A stretch of DNA of 64,000 nt from JADJXV01 sp964527785 (GCA_964527785.1 CAZGNO010000001.1:1-64000); one strand, 5' to 3'; shown: positions 37,331 through 46,710, counted from the stretch's first letter. A program made the numbers and translations. The notes: a model not told the origin generated them from the sequence alone.

Positions 37331-38044
37331 TCAGGAAGAAAGCATTAAAGGTATAAAGGGCAAGTGGGCATCAGAAAAAAGTAGAATCTCACCTTCAAGA
37401 ATTTCTATAGATACAGTTTCATTAATAGCACGGTTTCTTGCTCCTTCACGAACACCCAATTCTAAAATTTCGTTTTGAAGATCCCATTGTAAACCCAACG
37501 TAGTTAATCTAGCTTTTGGCTGAGGGATGATAGAAATAATCTCTTGATTAGTTGCAGAAAAAACAACTGATTTGCGCAAAGGAACAGCATATCTCCCTTT
37601 TTCATAGACACAAATGTTAAGCATTTGGGAATGTCGCATCAATACACTCCAATTATTCAACGAATGCTCTGCCAGTCCGCCATGAAAACCTGAGACTATA
37701 ATATTAGTAAGTCCCTTTTCTTGGCAAAATATCAAACACTTTTCAAAATCATTTGATTCTTGGTCAGGATTATGAATAATTGTTGAGTGTGGAAAATCAG
37801 ATTCTTCGGCAAGTAAACGAAATGAATCAAGATCACCGATAATAAAATTCGGTGAAATACCAAAACGTTGAAGTTGTATTGCTGCACCATCTGCGGCAAT
37901 AATAGGTGAATCTAAGAAAAAATCAAAAAAATCTTTTGATGATGGTAATGTCCCGTCCAAGCATAACAATGTGTTGAATTTTTGGGACGAACTATCAAGT
38001 ATATCAATGGGTTGTTGCTGAATTCTTGTACTATTTTGTACCAT
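37331..38044 (-). CDS. thiN: Thiamine pyrophosphokinase
   Basis: 237 residues. N-terminal catalytic domain: CLDGTLPSSKDFFDFF, PIIAADGAAIQLQRFGISPNFIIGDLDSF, then the DQESNDFEKCL motif (Asp-rich, ATP/Mg and thiamine binding) and VSGFHGGLAEHSLNN; the C-terminal thiamine-binding beta domain follows (RAINETVSIEILEGEILLF). It converts thiamine to the pyrophosphate that the E1 and transketolase genes here need. No TPP riboswitch was seen upstream. Confidence 0.92.
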   Translation of the reverse strand: MVQNSTRIQQQPIDILDSSSQKFNTLLCLDGTLPSSKDFFDFFLDSPIIAADGAAIQLQRFGISPNFIIGDLDSFRLLAEESDFPHSTIIHNPDQESNDFEKCLIFCQEKGLTNIIVSGFHGGLAEHSLNNWSVLMRHSQMLNICVYEKGRYAVPLRKSVVFSATNQEIISIIPQPKARLTTLGLQWDLQNEILELGVREGARNRAINETVSIEILEGEILLFSDAHLPFIPLMLSS

Positions 38045-38202
38045 TTTTTTTAAGAGAAACCTAAAATTAACAAGTTTTTGGTATGTTGGTTATGAAACTC
38101 GAATTTCAAAGGAAGCTAAAGTTTTGTTAAATTTGTACTTTCGCAAAAATACAGAATTAAATCGTTTATTATTTTACTCTTACTATCTAATATTCAAAAG
38201 AA

Positions 38203-39903
38203 ATGACAAGTGCCTTTCAAAAATTCTCTGAACTGCCCTACGAGCGTCCTAATCTTGACTCGATAGAAGCAGCATATAATGAACTCACAGAGCGATTCCT
38301 CGCTTCGAATACAGCTGAAGCTCAAAATAATGTTATTCGAGATTGGAATAGTCTCAGAACAGACTATATGACTAATTTGAGCATTGCTCATGTACGTTTT
38401 ACATTGAATGTAAAAGACGAATGGGCATTATCCGAGCGTACATTTATTGATGAAAACTCTCCGACTATTGCTGAGTGGAGTCAAAATTTTGTAAAAACCA
38501 TACTAGCTTCTAAATTCCTAAGTGAAATTGAAAAAGAATGGGGAACACTATTCATCGAAAATTTAGAACAAGGAATAAAGACATTCTCAAACGAAATAAA
38601 ACCAATGCTTGTTCAGCAATCTGAGCTTTCTAAAAAGTATGACGGAATTTTAGCATCAGCAGAAATTGAACTGGATGGTGAAACATTTAATCTTTCCCGT
38701 TTGGAACGCAAGCTTCTGGATCCAAACCGTGAAGTACGTAAAAAAGCACAACAAGCACGGTTTGAATTTCTTTCTTCCAATAAAGAAGAACTTGATCAGA
38801 TATATGATGAAATGGTAAAACTCCGTCATCAAATAGCCAAACAACTTGGTTTTAGTAATTTTGTGGAGTTCCGTTATGTTGAAATGGGACGCAATGAATA
38901 TTCACCGGCAGATGTAGCACGTTTTCGTGAATATGTCCATGAGAAAATTGTTCCGCTTATTGCCAAACAGCGTAAAAAACAAGCAGAACGGTTAGGTGTG
39001 AATGAGCTTCGTTTTCATGATGAAATTCTACATTTTCCTGACGGAAATCCAACAGCAGAAGGAAATCCTGAGTGGATTGTGGAACAAGCACGCCAAATGT
39101 ACAGCGAGCTGTCACCGCAAACGGATGAGTTCTTCAATATGATGATAGACCGTGAGTTAATGGATTTGGTAACAAGACCAAATAAAGCAGTAGGCGGATA
39201 CTGTACCAATTTTCCTTCGTTTGGTGTACCGTTCATCTTTTCCAATTTTAACGGTACTACACACGATGTAGAAGTTTTAACTCACGAAGCAGGCCATGCA
39301 TTCCAAGCATATAAGAGCCGTAATAACAAGGTTGTAGATTACATCTTCCCGACAATGGAAGCGTGTGAAATACACTCAATGGGAATGGAATATCTTACAT
39401 GGAATTGGATGGATAAATTTTTCGGAACCCAAACATCGAAATTCAAATTTTATCACTTATTACGTTCATTGATGTTTCTTCCCTACTGCTGTGCGGTAGA
39501 TGAATTCCAGCACTGGGTATATGAAAATCCGGAAGTTACTCCGGCAGATAGAAAAGCCAAATGGCACGAATTAGAGTTGAAATATTTGCCCTGGCGCGTT
39601 TACGAAGATTTACCATATGCTGAAGAAGGCACTGTGTGGCAATTCCAAAAACATATTTACGAAATGCCGTTCTATTATATAGATTATGCTCTCGCACAAA
39701 TTTGCGCATTACAAATATGGAGTAAATCCCGCAAAAATATGAACGAGGCACTCAAGGATTATATTAGAATATGCGAAATTGGCGGCAGTAAAACATTCCT
39801 TGAAATCGTAAAAGCCGGTAATATGCACTCTCCTTTCGAGACTGAATGTTTGGATCAGGTGATTCAAGAAGCAGAAAATTGGCTGGAGGAATGGAAAAAC
39901 TGA
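38203..39903 (+). CDS. M3-family oligoendopeptidase
   Basis: 566 residues. The zinc motif HEAGHAFQAYKSR (HExxH at ~361-365) and the third ligand region (MEACEIHSMGMEYLTW) are those of PepF-type M3 metallopeptidases. The N-terminus is helical and there is no signal peptide, so it is probably cytoplasmic and degrades short peptides. The start follows the thiN divergent promoter region; transketolase follows 67 nt later. Confidence 0.92.
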   Translation: MTSAFQKFSELPYERPNLDSIEAAYNELTERFLASNTAEAQNNVIRDWNSLRTDYMTNLSIAHVRFTLNVKDEWALSERTFIDENSPTIAEWSQNFVKTILASKFLSEIEKEWGTLFIENLEQGIKTFSNEIKPMLVQQSELSKKYDGILASAEIELDGETFNLSRLERKLLDPNREVRKKAQQARFEFLSSNKEELDQIYDEMVKLRHQIAKQLGFSNFVEFRYVEMGRNEYSPADVARFREYVHEKIVPLIAKQRKKQAERLGVNELRFHDEILHFPDGNPTAEGNPEWIVEQARQMYSELSPQTDEFFNMMIDRELMDLVTRPNKAVGGYCTNFPSFGVPFIFSNFNGTTHDVEVLTHEAGHAFQAYKSRNNKVVDYIFPTMEACEIHSMGMEYLTWNWMDKFFGTQTSKFKFYHLLRSLMFLPYCCAVDEFQHWVYENPEVTPADRKAKWHELELKYLPWRVYEDLPYAEEGTVWQFQKHIYEMPFYYIDYALAQICALQIWSKSRKNMNEALKDYIRICEIGGSKTFLEIVKAGNMHSPFETECLDQVIQEAENWLEEWKN

Positions 39904-39969
39904 TAAAAGAAGCTTCAGTCAAACTACTTTAGTATAAGAGTTAAATAATTAACAAAAGAAAAGAACACA

Positions 39970-40842
39970 ATGAACGTAGAATTTAGCGACATATCATTTG
40001 AAAACAGGCGACGCACAGCTCAAGAACTGACAGAAATTGCAACGGAAATCCGCCGTGATATTATGAAAATGCTAGTACTTGCAAAATCAGGACACAGCGG
40101 GGGTCCCCTTGGCTCATCGGATATTTTTGCGGCACTCTATATGGGCGGTGTAATGCGTCACCATAAAGACGACCCGCATTGGGAAGGGCGCGACAGATTT
40201 GTTTTGAGTGCAGGACATATGTGCCCGGTGCAATATGCGGCAATGGCTAATGCAGGTTTTTTCCCAAAACAGGAATTATCTACTCTTCGCAAATATAACA
40301 CGCGTTTGCAAGGGCATCCCGGTCGTGATATGGGATTACCCGGTATCGAAACATCATCCGGTTCACTCGGTCAGGGAATTTCCATTGCAGTCGGTATGGC
40401 TATTAGCGATAAACTACTCGATAAATCAGACAAAAGAGTGTTTTCTCTTACCGGAGACGGTGAATTACAAGAAGGTTCGGTATGGGAAGCTGCTATGTCT
40501 GCTGCACATTTCGGACTGGATAATTTCTGCTGGATAATTGATAATAACGACTGCCAGATAGACGGAAGAATCAAAGAAGTGATGGATGTCTATCCAATTG
40601 ACAAAAAATGTGAAGCATTTGGTTTTGAAACAATCGTTATTGACGGACATAATTTTGATGAAATTATGGCAGCATTCGATAAGTTTATTGAAAACAACAA
40701 AATTGGAACCGGCAAGCCCACAGCTATTATTGCAAAAACATATATGGGACGCGGTGTTTCATTTATGGAAGATAACTTCAAGTGGCACGGTAATCCTCCT
40801 AATGAACAGCAAGCAGCACAAGCACTTGAGGAATTAGTATAA
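39970..40842 (+). CDS. Transketolase, N-terminal (ThDP-binding) subunit
   Basis: 290 residues equal to the first third of a full transketolase: SGHSGGPLGSSDIFAALY, the LSAGHMCPVQYAAMA region, and the ThDP motif GDGELQEGSVWEAAMSAAHFGLDNFCWIIDNND (~163-195). The C-terminal half is the separate gene at 41495, with a lipoprotein gene between them. Split transketolases are common in bacteria and archaea. It moves two-carbon units between sugar phosphates (pentose phosphate pathway). Confidence 0.94.
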   Translation: MNVEFSDISFENRRRTAQELTEIATEIRRDIMKMLVLAKSGHSGGPLGSSDIFAALYMGGVMRHHKDDPHWEGRDRFVLSAGHMCPVQYAAMANAGFFPKQELSTLRKYNTRLQGHPGRDMGLPGIETSSGSLGQGISIAVGMAISDKLLDKSDKRVFSLTGDGELQEGSVWEAAMSAAHFGLDNFCWIIDNNDCQIDGRIKEVMDVYPIDKKCEAFGFETIVIDGHNFDEIMAAFDKFIENNKIGTGKPTAIIAKTYMGRGVSFMEDNFKWHGNPPNEQQAAQALEELV

Positions 40843-41466
40843 GTGAAAACAATGAGAGTATATTTCCTCCTGATTTTTGCATTCAGTTTATGCTTGGGTT
40901 GCAAAGAACCTCAGCAGCAACTTCCCGTAAAACAAGGAACGACACCGACTCTATCCGAACAGCATGGTGAACCAACCAATGAAAACTCTGAATCGGTAAG
41001 CAAGGAATTTGAAGGGCTCAAACTCACTAAAAAAGACCCGCTGCCTGCTAAAGAGCTTGTTCCATTTTTACCGGATAAATTAGGAGAAGAGTCATTCCCC
41101 GCTTCCTTAATGAAATCGGAAAGAGACGGGTACACAATAACGATGGCTAGAAGGCAATTTTCTGTATCGGTTAAGGGTTCAATCATTATTTCTATAACTG
41201 ATTACGGTGGAAGTGCAGTACTTAATACCAAAGGGTACGAAATGCCACAAACAGAAGTAGGTATTCGATTAGAAAAAATAAGACTGCCTGACGGTGTTGG
41301 GTTTAAGACCTTTAATTCTGCTAATAACAGTGGAGTTATTGCAGCTTTGGTAGGAGGAAGATTTGGAATTGATATTGAAGCGATAAGTATGCCTGATAAC
41401 TTTGGTGATATAGGGCAAATTTTGGATAAAATTAATATCGAAGGTCTTCTCAAAAAAGCAAAATAA
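40843..41466 (+). CDS. Lipoprotein between the transketolase genes
   Basis: 207 residues with a lipoprotein signal: a hydrophobic stretch ending in LCLGC (lipobox, Cys ~20). The mature part is polar at first, then a compact region (RRQFSVSVKGSIIISITDYGG ... GGRFGIDIEAISMP) that may be a beta fold; I do not recognise it. The GTG start at 40843 directly follows the transketolase stop and is better placed behind GAGGAA than the ATG at 40852. It is 28 nt ahead of the second transketolase half, so all three are likely one operon. Confidence 0.78.
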   Translation: MKTMRVYFLLIFAFSLCLGCKEPQQQLPVKQGTTPTLSEQHGEPTNENSESVSKEFEGLKLTKKDPLPAKELVPFLPDKLGEESFPASLMKSERDGYTITMARRQFSVSVKGSIIISITDYGGSAVLNTKGYEMPQTEVGIRLEKIRLPDGVGFKTFNSANNSGVIAALVGGRFGIDIEAISMPDNFGDIGQILDKINIEGLLKKAK

Positions 41467-41494
41467 AACATTCAAATACTTAGAATAGATTACA

Positions 41495-42502
41495 ATGGAA
41501 GAATATACATTATTGGGTTCAAAGCCCACAAGACATGGATTTGGTGAGGCACTGGTGGTATTAGGTGAACGAAACGAAAATATAGTTGTTCTCGGCGGTG
41601 ATATTACAGGATCGGTAATGACTTCCCTTTTCAAGGATAAATTTCCGGACAGATTCTTTTCAATCGGGATTGCAGAACAAAACGCAACAACTATTGCTGC
41701 CGGACTAGCTCTCTCGGGCAAAGTGCCGTTCTTCGCAAGCTATGGAGCATTCTGCGCTCTGCGTAATGCAGACCAAATACGTATCTCATGCTGTTATAAC
41801 GAAGCAAATGTGAAAATAGGCGGCGGTCATGCCGGCATCAGCGTAGGACCTGACGGTGCAACTCATCAAGTTCTTGAGGAGGTCGCATATTTGCGTACAC
41901 TGCCTCATTTGACAATGCTTGTACCCTGCGATTATCTCGAAGCCAAAAAAGCAACGATTGCAATGGGTGAGATGGTAGGTCCGGCATACATTCGTTTTGG
42001 TCGCTCGCCTGTACCGCTGTATACTACCGATACAACTCCTTTTGAAATCGGTAAAGCACACGTGCTTCGTGAAGGCAATGATGTCGCTCTGATTGCGTGT
42101 GGTGCACTTGTATGGGAGTCATTGCTTGCAGCACAGGAGCTAGCCAAAAAAGGAATTCAAGCACGGGTAATCAACAACCCATCTATCAAACCTTTTGACG
42201 TAGAAACAACCGTAACGGCAGCCCGTGAATGCGGAGCTATCGTTACAGCCGAGGAACATCAGGTTCATGGAGGTTTAGGAGGTGCTGTTGCAGAAGTAAC
42301 AGCCAAGAACTCACCTGTGCCAATTGAATTTGTAGGGGTAAAAGACAGTTTCGGCGGAAGCGGTGACCCCGATGAACTGATGGTTAAATTTGGCTTGACG
42401 TGGAAAGAAATATATGCCTCAGCATTGAAGGCAATGGAGCGTCGGGATAAAGGGTCGGTAGGATTCAGACGTGTGAAGGATGTGGAGCAGTATATCGGGT
42501 AA
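41495..42502 (+). CDS. Transketolase, C-terminal subunit
   Basis: 335 residues covering the pyrimidine-binding and C-terminal domains: LGGDITGSVMT, FFSIGIAEQNATTIAAGLALSGKVPFFASYGAF, VGPDGATHQVLEEVAYLRTLPHLTMLVPCD, then TAEEHQVHGGLGGAVAEV. The Glu of GIAEQN is the catalytic ThDP-contacting residue. It completes the enzyme with the gene at 39970. A terminator follows at 42529. Confidence 0.94.
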   Translation: MEEYTLLGSKPTRHGFGEALVVLGERNENIVVLGGDITGSVMTSLFKDKFPDRFFSIGIAEQNATTIAAGLALSGKVPFFASYGAFCALRNADQIRISCCYNEANVKIGGGHAGISVGPDGATHQVLEEVAYLRTLPHLTMLVPCDYLEAKKATIAMGEMVGPAYIRFGRSPVPLYTTDTTPFEIGKAHVLREGNDVALIACGALVWESLLAAQELAKKGIQARVINNPSIKPFDVETTVTAARECGAIVTAEEHQVHGGLGGAVAEVTAKNSPVPIEFVGVKDSFGGSGDPDELMVKFGLTWKEIYASALKAMERRDKGSVGFRRVKDVEQYIG

Positions 42503-42528
42503 AATAGTCTTTTAGAATGGAAAATATA

Positions 42529-42562
42529 AAGGATTGCGATACTTAAGCGCAGTCCTTTTTTT
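42529..42562 (+). terminator. Terminator after the transketolase operon
   Basis: AAGGATTGCG (42529-42538) pairs with CGCAGTCCTT (42548-42557, one G-U), then a T-run up to 42562. Confidence 0.8.
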
Positions 42563-42592
42563 ATGATAAGTAAGGAACGTCAGTATAAAGTA

Positions 42593-44056
42593 ATGGAAAA
42601 AACATTGGAAATACAAGAGCCGATGCTCCATAAATTAGGCAAAATTGCCGACGATAGAGATGTAGAACTCTATGCCGTCGGTGGATGGGTGCGCGATTAC
42701 TTTATGGGAAGGCAAGTGCAGGATATTGACTGTACTGTGGTGGGAGATTCTCTAAACTTCGCTGAAATTGTAGCATATCACTTTTCAACTAAAGCTGTTA
42801 TTTATGAACGATTCAGAACAGCACTTGTTCCGGTGGGAGATTACAAACTTGAATTCGTTGGTACTAGAAAAGAAGAGTATCAAGCGCATACTCGAAAACC
42901 GATTGTAAGTGAAGGGACGCTTGAAGATGATTTGCGTCGGCGCGATTTTACAATCAATGCTATGGCAGTTTCGCTTAATGCGTCGTCGTTTGGAAAGTTG
43001 ATTGATATTTTCGGAGGGCAAGAGGATTTGGAACAAAAGATTCTTAGGACTCCACTTGACCCAATTGTTACATTCAGTGATGACCCGCTTAGGATGATGC
43101 GGGCAGCCAGATTTGCCGCACGATTGGGATTTGCTCTTACGTCCGAAATTAAAGAAGCAATGAAACAAATGGCAGATAGAATAACGATAATTTCGCAAGA
43201 GCGAATTACCGATGAATTTCTAAAAATACTGGAAGCCCCAAAGCCAAGTATAGGATTGACTATTCTTTACGAAACAGGGCTTCTGAAATACGTATTTCCA
43301 GAAGTGGAACGCCTGGCAGGGATTGACCTCGTGCAAATTGGTGAACAGGAGTATGCCCACAAGGACGTTTTTTATCATACACTCCAAGTGTTGGATAACC
43401 TTGCAGTCGTATCGGATAACCTTTGGCTACGGTTTGCTACTCTCATGCACGATATTGCCAAACCAAAAACAAAACGTTTTTTGCCGGGTATCGGCTGGTC
43501 ATTTCACGGACACGAGGAAATTGGAGCCAGGTGGCAACAGTCAATTTTCCGCAGAATGAAACTACCTTTGGAAAATCTGCCGTATGTTGAAAAGCTCGTG
43601 CGACTTCACCAACGCCCGATGACACTCCTTGACGAAGAAATCACCGATTCTGCCATTCGACGTCTCGCAGTGGCTGCCGGAGATGCTCTGGAAGACCTTT
43701 TTGTGTTATGCAGAGCAGATATTACCACCAAAAACCCTAAACGAGCAGAAAAATACCTTCGTAATTACGATGTTGTGTTTCAAAAAATAATGGATGTACA
43801 GGAACGAGACCAATTGAGGGCATTCCAATCCCCGGTTCGTGGTGAGGAAATTATGGAAATCTGTAATATTCAACCGTCAAGAGCAGTTGGGTTTATCAAA
43901 ACTGCTATAGAAGAAGCAATCTTAGAAGGTTATATACCCAATGAATATGATGCTGCAAAAGTATATTTGCTGGAACATAAAGACGAATGGCTTGCAGAAG
44001 CCAAGAACGAAATTCCGAAGAAAAGCAGAAGGAGTGACAAAGAAAAAATGGCTTAA
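42593..44056 (+). CDS. cca: CCA-adding tRNA nucleotidyltransferase with HD domain
   Basis: About 487 residues from the chosen ATG at 42593; another in-frame ATG at 42563 touches the terminator's T-run and lacks a ribosome site. N-terminal class-II nucleotidyltransferase head: LYAVGGWVRDYFMGR and the metal-binding QDIDCTVVGD; the RRDFTINAMAVSL and DPLRMMRAARFAARLGF motifs; then an HD phosphohydrolase domain (LMHDIAKPKTKRF, GHEEIGARW). It adds or repairs the 3' CCA, which the three tRNA genes in this window do not encode. Confidence 0.93.
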   Translation: MEKTLEIQEPMLHKLGKIADDRDVELYAVGGWVRDYFMGRQVQDIDCTVVGDSLNFAEIVAYHFSTKAVIYERFRTALVPVGDYKLEFVGTRKEEYQAHTRKPIVSEGTLEDDLRRRDFTINAMAVSLNASSFGKLIDIFGGQEDLEQKILRTPLDPIVTFSDDPLRMMRAARFAARLGFALTSEIKEAMKQMADRITIISQERITDEFLKILEAPKPSIGLTILYETGLLKYVFPEVERLAGIDLVQIGEQEYAHKDVFYHTLQVLDNLAVVSDNLWLRFATLMHDIAKPKTKRFLPGIGWSFHGHEEIGARWQQSIFRRMKLPLENLPYVEKLVRLHQRPMTLLDEEITDSAIRRLAVAAGDALEDLFVLCRADITTKNPKRAEKYLRNYDVVFQKIMDVQERDQLRAFQSPVRGEEIMEICNIQPSRAVGFIKTAIEEAILEGYIPNEYDAAKVYLLEHKDEWLAEAKNEIPKKSRRSDKEKMA

Positions 44057-44120
44057 CTAAAAATATTTTTTGTGGAAACGGCGATATTCTCGTATTTTTG
44101 CGTTCCCCAAATGTAGATAT

Positions 44121-44193
<73 letters not shown>

Positions 44194-44226
44194 CGCGCTA
44201 CCATAGAAATAAAATTTGACAATAGT

Positions 44227-44301
44227 GGGATCGTAGCTCAGCTTGGTTAGAGCGCCTGCCTGTCACGCAGGAGGTCGCGAGTTCGAGTCTCGTCGGTCCC
44301 G
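44227..44301 (+). tRNA. tRNA-Asp (anticodon GTC)
   Basis: Acceptor GGGATCG/CGGTCCC, D-stem GCTC/GAGC, anticodon stem CCTGC/GCAGG with loop CTGTCAC (GTC) and T-arm GCGAG-TTCGAGT-CTCGT. Follows tRNA-Ala by 33 nt, presumably one transcript; CCA is not encoded. Confidence 0.95.
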
Positions 44302-44304
44302 CAT

Positions 44305-44337
44305 AAAAAAGACGCTGATTATCAGCGTCTTTTTTTG
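44305..44337 (+). terminator. Terminator of the tRNA-Ala-tRNA-Asp unit
   Basis: AGACGCTGAT (44310-44319) and ATCAGCGTCT (44321-44330) form a perfect stem, followed by seven T. Confidence 0.93.
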
Positions 44338-44546
44338 TTTTAGGCAATAGTAAGGTTTTCAAAAAGTGATTCTAAAATGATATCTTAAAGTTTGCACCCA
44401 AAAAGCCACATCGAATCTTCAGATACTCCTCTCTCAAAAACCTTGTTATCTTTCTTTCTCATTCTTTTCTTCTGCGTTAATTCAACCAATTCTGTAGCTA
44501 CCCATAACGACGATAGCGACACACAAAAATATTTTTTACAAAATAA

Positions 44547-44593
44547 TTTGCGTAGTTAAATAACTACACTTATATTTGTAGTTAAATAACTAC
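44547..44593 (+). promoter_or_regulatory. Bacteroidota-type promoter with two identical ArsR-type operators
   Basis: GTAGTTAAATAACTAC occurs twice, at 44552-44567 and 44578-44593; each is a perfect 7-bp inverted repeat around two bases, with centres 26 bp apart. A TTTG (44547-44550) and TATATTTG (44571-44578, fitting TAnnTTTG) are 20 bp apart, as in Bacteroidota promoters. The first operator fills the promoter spacer and the second covers the probable transcription start, so the ArsR protein encoded next most likely represses its own operon. Confidence 0.8.
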
Positions 44594-44615
44594 ACAACGA
44601 ATTTTGGACTATCAC

Positions 44616-44939
44616 ATGAATTTAAGACGAGACGTATTTCAAGCGATTGCTGACCCGACAAGAAGGGCAATACTTCTGCTAGTAGCGGCACAATCAATGA
44701 CAGCAGGAGCAATAGCTGCAAATTTTGATACCGCAAGACCGACAGTATCAAAACACCTGCAAATACTCACAGAGTGTGAATTACTTGAACAAGAACAAAA
44801 CGGCAGAGAAATTTACTATCATATCAATGCAAAAAAAATGAAAGAAGTAGCCGATTTTATTGAACCATTCCGCAAAATGTGGGATGACAGGTTCAATACG
44901 TTGGAAACTATAATGAAAAATTATAAATCAAATAAATAG
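44616..44939 (+). CDS. ArsR-family transcriptional regulator
   Basis: About 107 residues from the ATG at 44616. A winged helix (VFQAIADPTRRAILLLV; TAGAIAANFDTARPTVSKHLQILTECELL; the wing EQNGREIYYHIN) of the ArsR/SmtB family. The metal-binding Cys pair (ELCVC type) is absent, so metal sensing is unlikely. The gene is followed by an SRPBCC and a DoxX gene; ArsR-SRPBCC pairs are widespread. The double operator upstream points to autoregulation; the signal is not known. Confidence 0.92.
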   Translation: MNLRRDVFQAIADPTRRAILLLVAAQSMTAGAIAANFDTARPTVSKHLQILTECELLEQEQNGREIYYHINAKKMKEVADFIEPFRKMWDDRFNTLETIMKNYKSNK

Positions 44940-44945
44940 AATACT

Positions 44946-45410
44946 ATGAAACAAAAAACAAAAATCAATGCCGAAGACGGCAAACAGGAATTAGTGATAA
45001 CAAGAGAATTTGATTTACCGGTGGAGCTACTTTTTAAAGCGTATATAGAACCTGAAATTGTGGAACAATGGATGGGAACGAAAGTACTGAAACTTGAAAA
45101 TAAAAACCATGGCGGCTGGCAGTTTGAAACAACTGATCCTAAAGGAAACAAATACAGATTCAATGGGGTAATCCATGAATTTGTTCCGGAACAGAAAATC
45201 ACACGGACATTTGAAATGGAGAATACGCCTTTAGGTATTCAACTAGAGTTTTTAGAATTTGAAAAACTTACCGACGACACCAGCAAACTCACTATGCATA
45301 TTGTATATAGATCAGTCGAACACAGAGATCAAATGCTCCGGCTACCATTTGCTCAAGGGATAAATATGGCACATAATAGATTACAAGACATCGTAAATAA
45401 TTTAAGGTAA
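44946..45410 (+). CDS. SRPBCC / AHSA1-family protein
   Basis: 154 residues of the START-like ligand-binding fold: ITREFDLPVELLFKAYIEPEIVEQWMG, GGWQFETTDPKGNKYRFNGVIHEFVPEQKITRTFE, and the C-terminal helix (QGINMAHNRLQDIV). It starts six nt after the ArsR stop, in one operon. The fold often binds hydrophobic small molecules; the ligand here is unknown. Confidence 0.9.
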   Translation: MKQKTKINAEDGKQELVITREFDLPVELLFKAYIEPEIVEQWMGTKVLKLENKNHGGWQFETTDPKGNKYRFNGVIHEFVPEQKITRTFEMENTPLGIQLEFLEFEKLTDDTSKLTMHIVYRSVEHRDQMLRLPFAQGINMAHNRLQDIVNNLR

Positions 45411-45416
45411 AAAGGT

Positions 45417-45830
45417 ATGACAAAGAGAAATAAAATTATCTACTGGATTTCAACTCTCTGGTTATCATTAGGGATGGTGTCCACCGGAATAGTACAAGTA
45501 CTCAGAACACAATCGGAAGGTGCTGTTGCCCCACCCGGTGTATATGGTATTAAACTGTTGGGGTATCCTGTCTATTTGCTGACAATACTCGGCGTTTGGA
45601 AACTATTGGGGGTAATAGCGGTGCTTATACCTAAATTTCCATTACTAAAGGAATGGACGTATGCCGGCTTTTTCTTTATAATGACGGGAGCAATATTTTC
45701 TCATATTGCTACGGGTAGTCCTCTTATTGAAATGTTCCCGGCATTGTTACTTCTAATCCTGACAGTCGTGTCATGGTATTTCAGACCAGCAGATAGAAAA
45801 ATCAATCCGGTAAATTCAGCAAATAAATAG
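45417..45830 (+). CDS. DoxX-family membrane protein
   Basis: 137 residues with four likely membrane segments (IIYWISTLWLSLGMVSTGIV, LGYPVYLLTILGVWKLLGVIAVL, AGFFFIMTGAIFSH, ALLLLILTVVSWYF), pattern of the DoxX/DoxX_2 family. Third gene of the ArsR operon (6 nt after the SRPBCC stop). Roles in redox or quinone-linked reactions have been proposed for relatives; none is certain here. Confidence 0.87.
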   Translation: MTKRNKIIYWISTLWLSLGMVSTGIVQVLRTQSEGAVAPPGVYGIKLLGYPVYLLTILGVWKLLGVIAVLIPKFPLLKEWTYAGFFFIMTGAIFSHIATGSPLIEMFPALLLLILTVVSWYFRPADRKINPVNSANK

Positions 45831-46000
45831 AATGAATCAATGTGATATAAGTCAAGCCATTTGTTGTTATAACCGTCGTTCAATATGGACTATGAGAAGG
45901 AAGATAGAATGTTACAACCAATATTACCTAAATCAGTTTTTGAAATAAATTCCTGCAATTATCCGCTAACATATTTATTCAATTTTTACTATAAAAAGTT

Positions 46001-46576
46001 ATGAGTAATATTAACATCAATAGAAAGAAATTATCACAGGAACAACGTGAAGAATTTCTCAAAACGTTAAAAGTCCGTTTTGAGAAAAACATGAGCAGAC
46101 ATAAAGGTCTTGAATGGGACAAAATAATGACAAAGTTGGAAGCTAATGATGCTAAACTGTGGTCTCTGAATAAGATGGAAGAAACTGGCGGTGAACCGGA
46201 TGTAGTCGGTTATGATAATAAGACAGGTGAATATATTATTTATGATTGCTCGGCAGAAAGCCCTAAGGGTCGCAGAAGTCTATGTTACGACAATGAAGCA
46301 TTAGAATCAAGGAAAGAACATAAACCGGAAAACAGTGCCATTAATATGGCAGACGATATGGGCATCGAGCTTTTAACAGAAGAGCAATACCGAGAGTTGC
46401 AGAAACTTGGAAATTTCGATACAAAAACATCTAGCTGGGTGAAAACACCTGCCGGCATTCGAAAACTTAGCGGTGCGGTATTTTGTGATCGCCGCTATAA
46501 CACTGTATTCCTGTACCACAACGGTGCAGAATCTTACTATGCAGCCAGAGGATTCCGAGGTTCGCTAAAGGTATAA
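46001..46576 (+). CDS. DUF4256-type protein
   Basis: 191 residues. The pattern LSQEQREEFLKTLKVRFEKNM ... GLEWDKIMTKLEAN ... WSLNKMEETGGEPDVVG ... YIIYDCSAESPKGRRSLCYDNEALESRKEHKP ... CDRRYNTVFLYHNGAESYYAARGFRG is that of DUF4256 (known families of unknown function). No signal peptide; probably cytoplasmic. It stands alone, 170 nt after the DoxX gene. Confidence 0.88.
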   Translation: MSNININRKKLSQEQREEFLKTLKVRFEKNMSRHKGLEWDKIMTKLEANDAKLWSLNKMEETGGEPDVVGYDNKTGEYIIYDCSAESPKGRRSLCYDNEALESRKEHKPENSAINMADDMGIELLTEEQYRELQKLGNFDTKTSSWVKTPAGIRKLSGAVFCDRRYNTVFLYHNGAESYYAARGFRGSLKV

Positions 46577-46675
46577 ATTTTGTAGAGACAGCATGATTTA
46601 AGAGAATGAGCCATAGCAAAGTGATTTAAGTGATATTCTCTTCAAATCGGTGAGAATTCCTCTTCTGCCTTTAAA

Positions 46676-46710
46676 AACAAAAACCCGCTTCAATGAAGCG
46701 GGTTACTTGT
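46676..46710 (-). terminator. Shared terminator (twin copy 1)
   Basis: AACCCGCTTCA (46682-46692) and TGAAGCGGGTT (46694-46704) form the stem, with a T-run on the minus strand. It ends the WD-like T9SS gene and may also act for the DUF4256 gene. The same core recurs at 48319-48352. Confidence 0.85.

Noticed and set aside
42055..42070. CACGTG-containing sequence in the transketolase gene as a third parS
   Set aside because: It lacks the flanking TGTTTC/GAAACA arms; only the central six bases match.
39970..42502. Split transketolase as a frameshift artefact
   Set aside because: The halves are separated by a complete lipoprotein gene, and naturally split transketolases are common.
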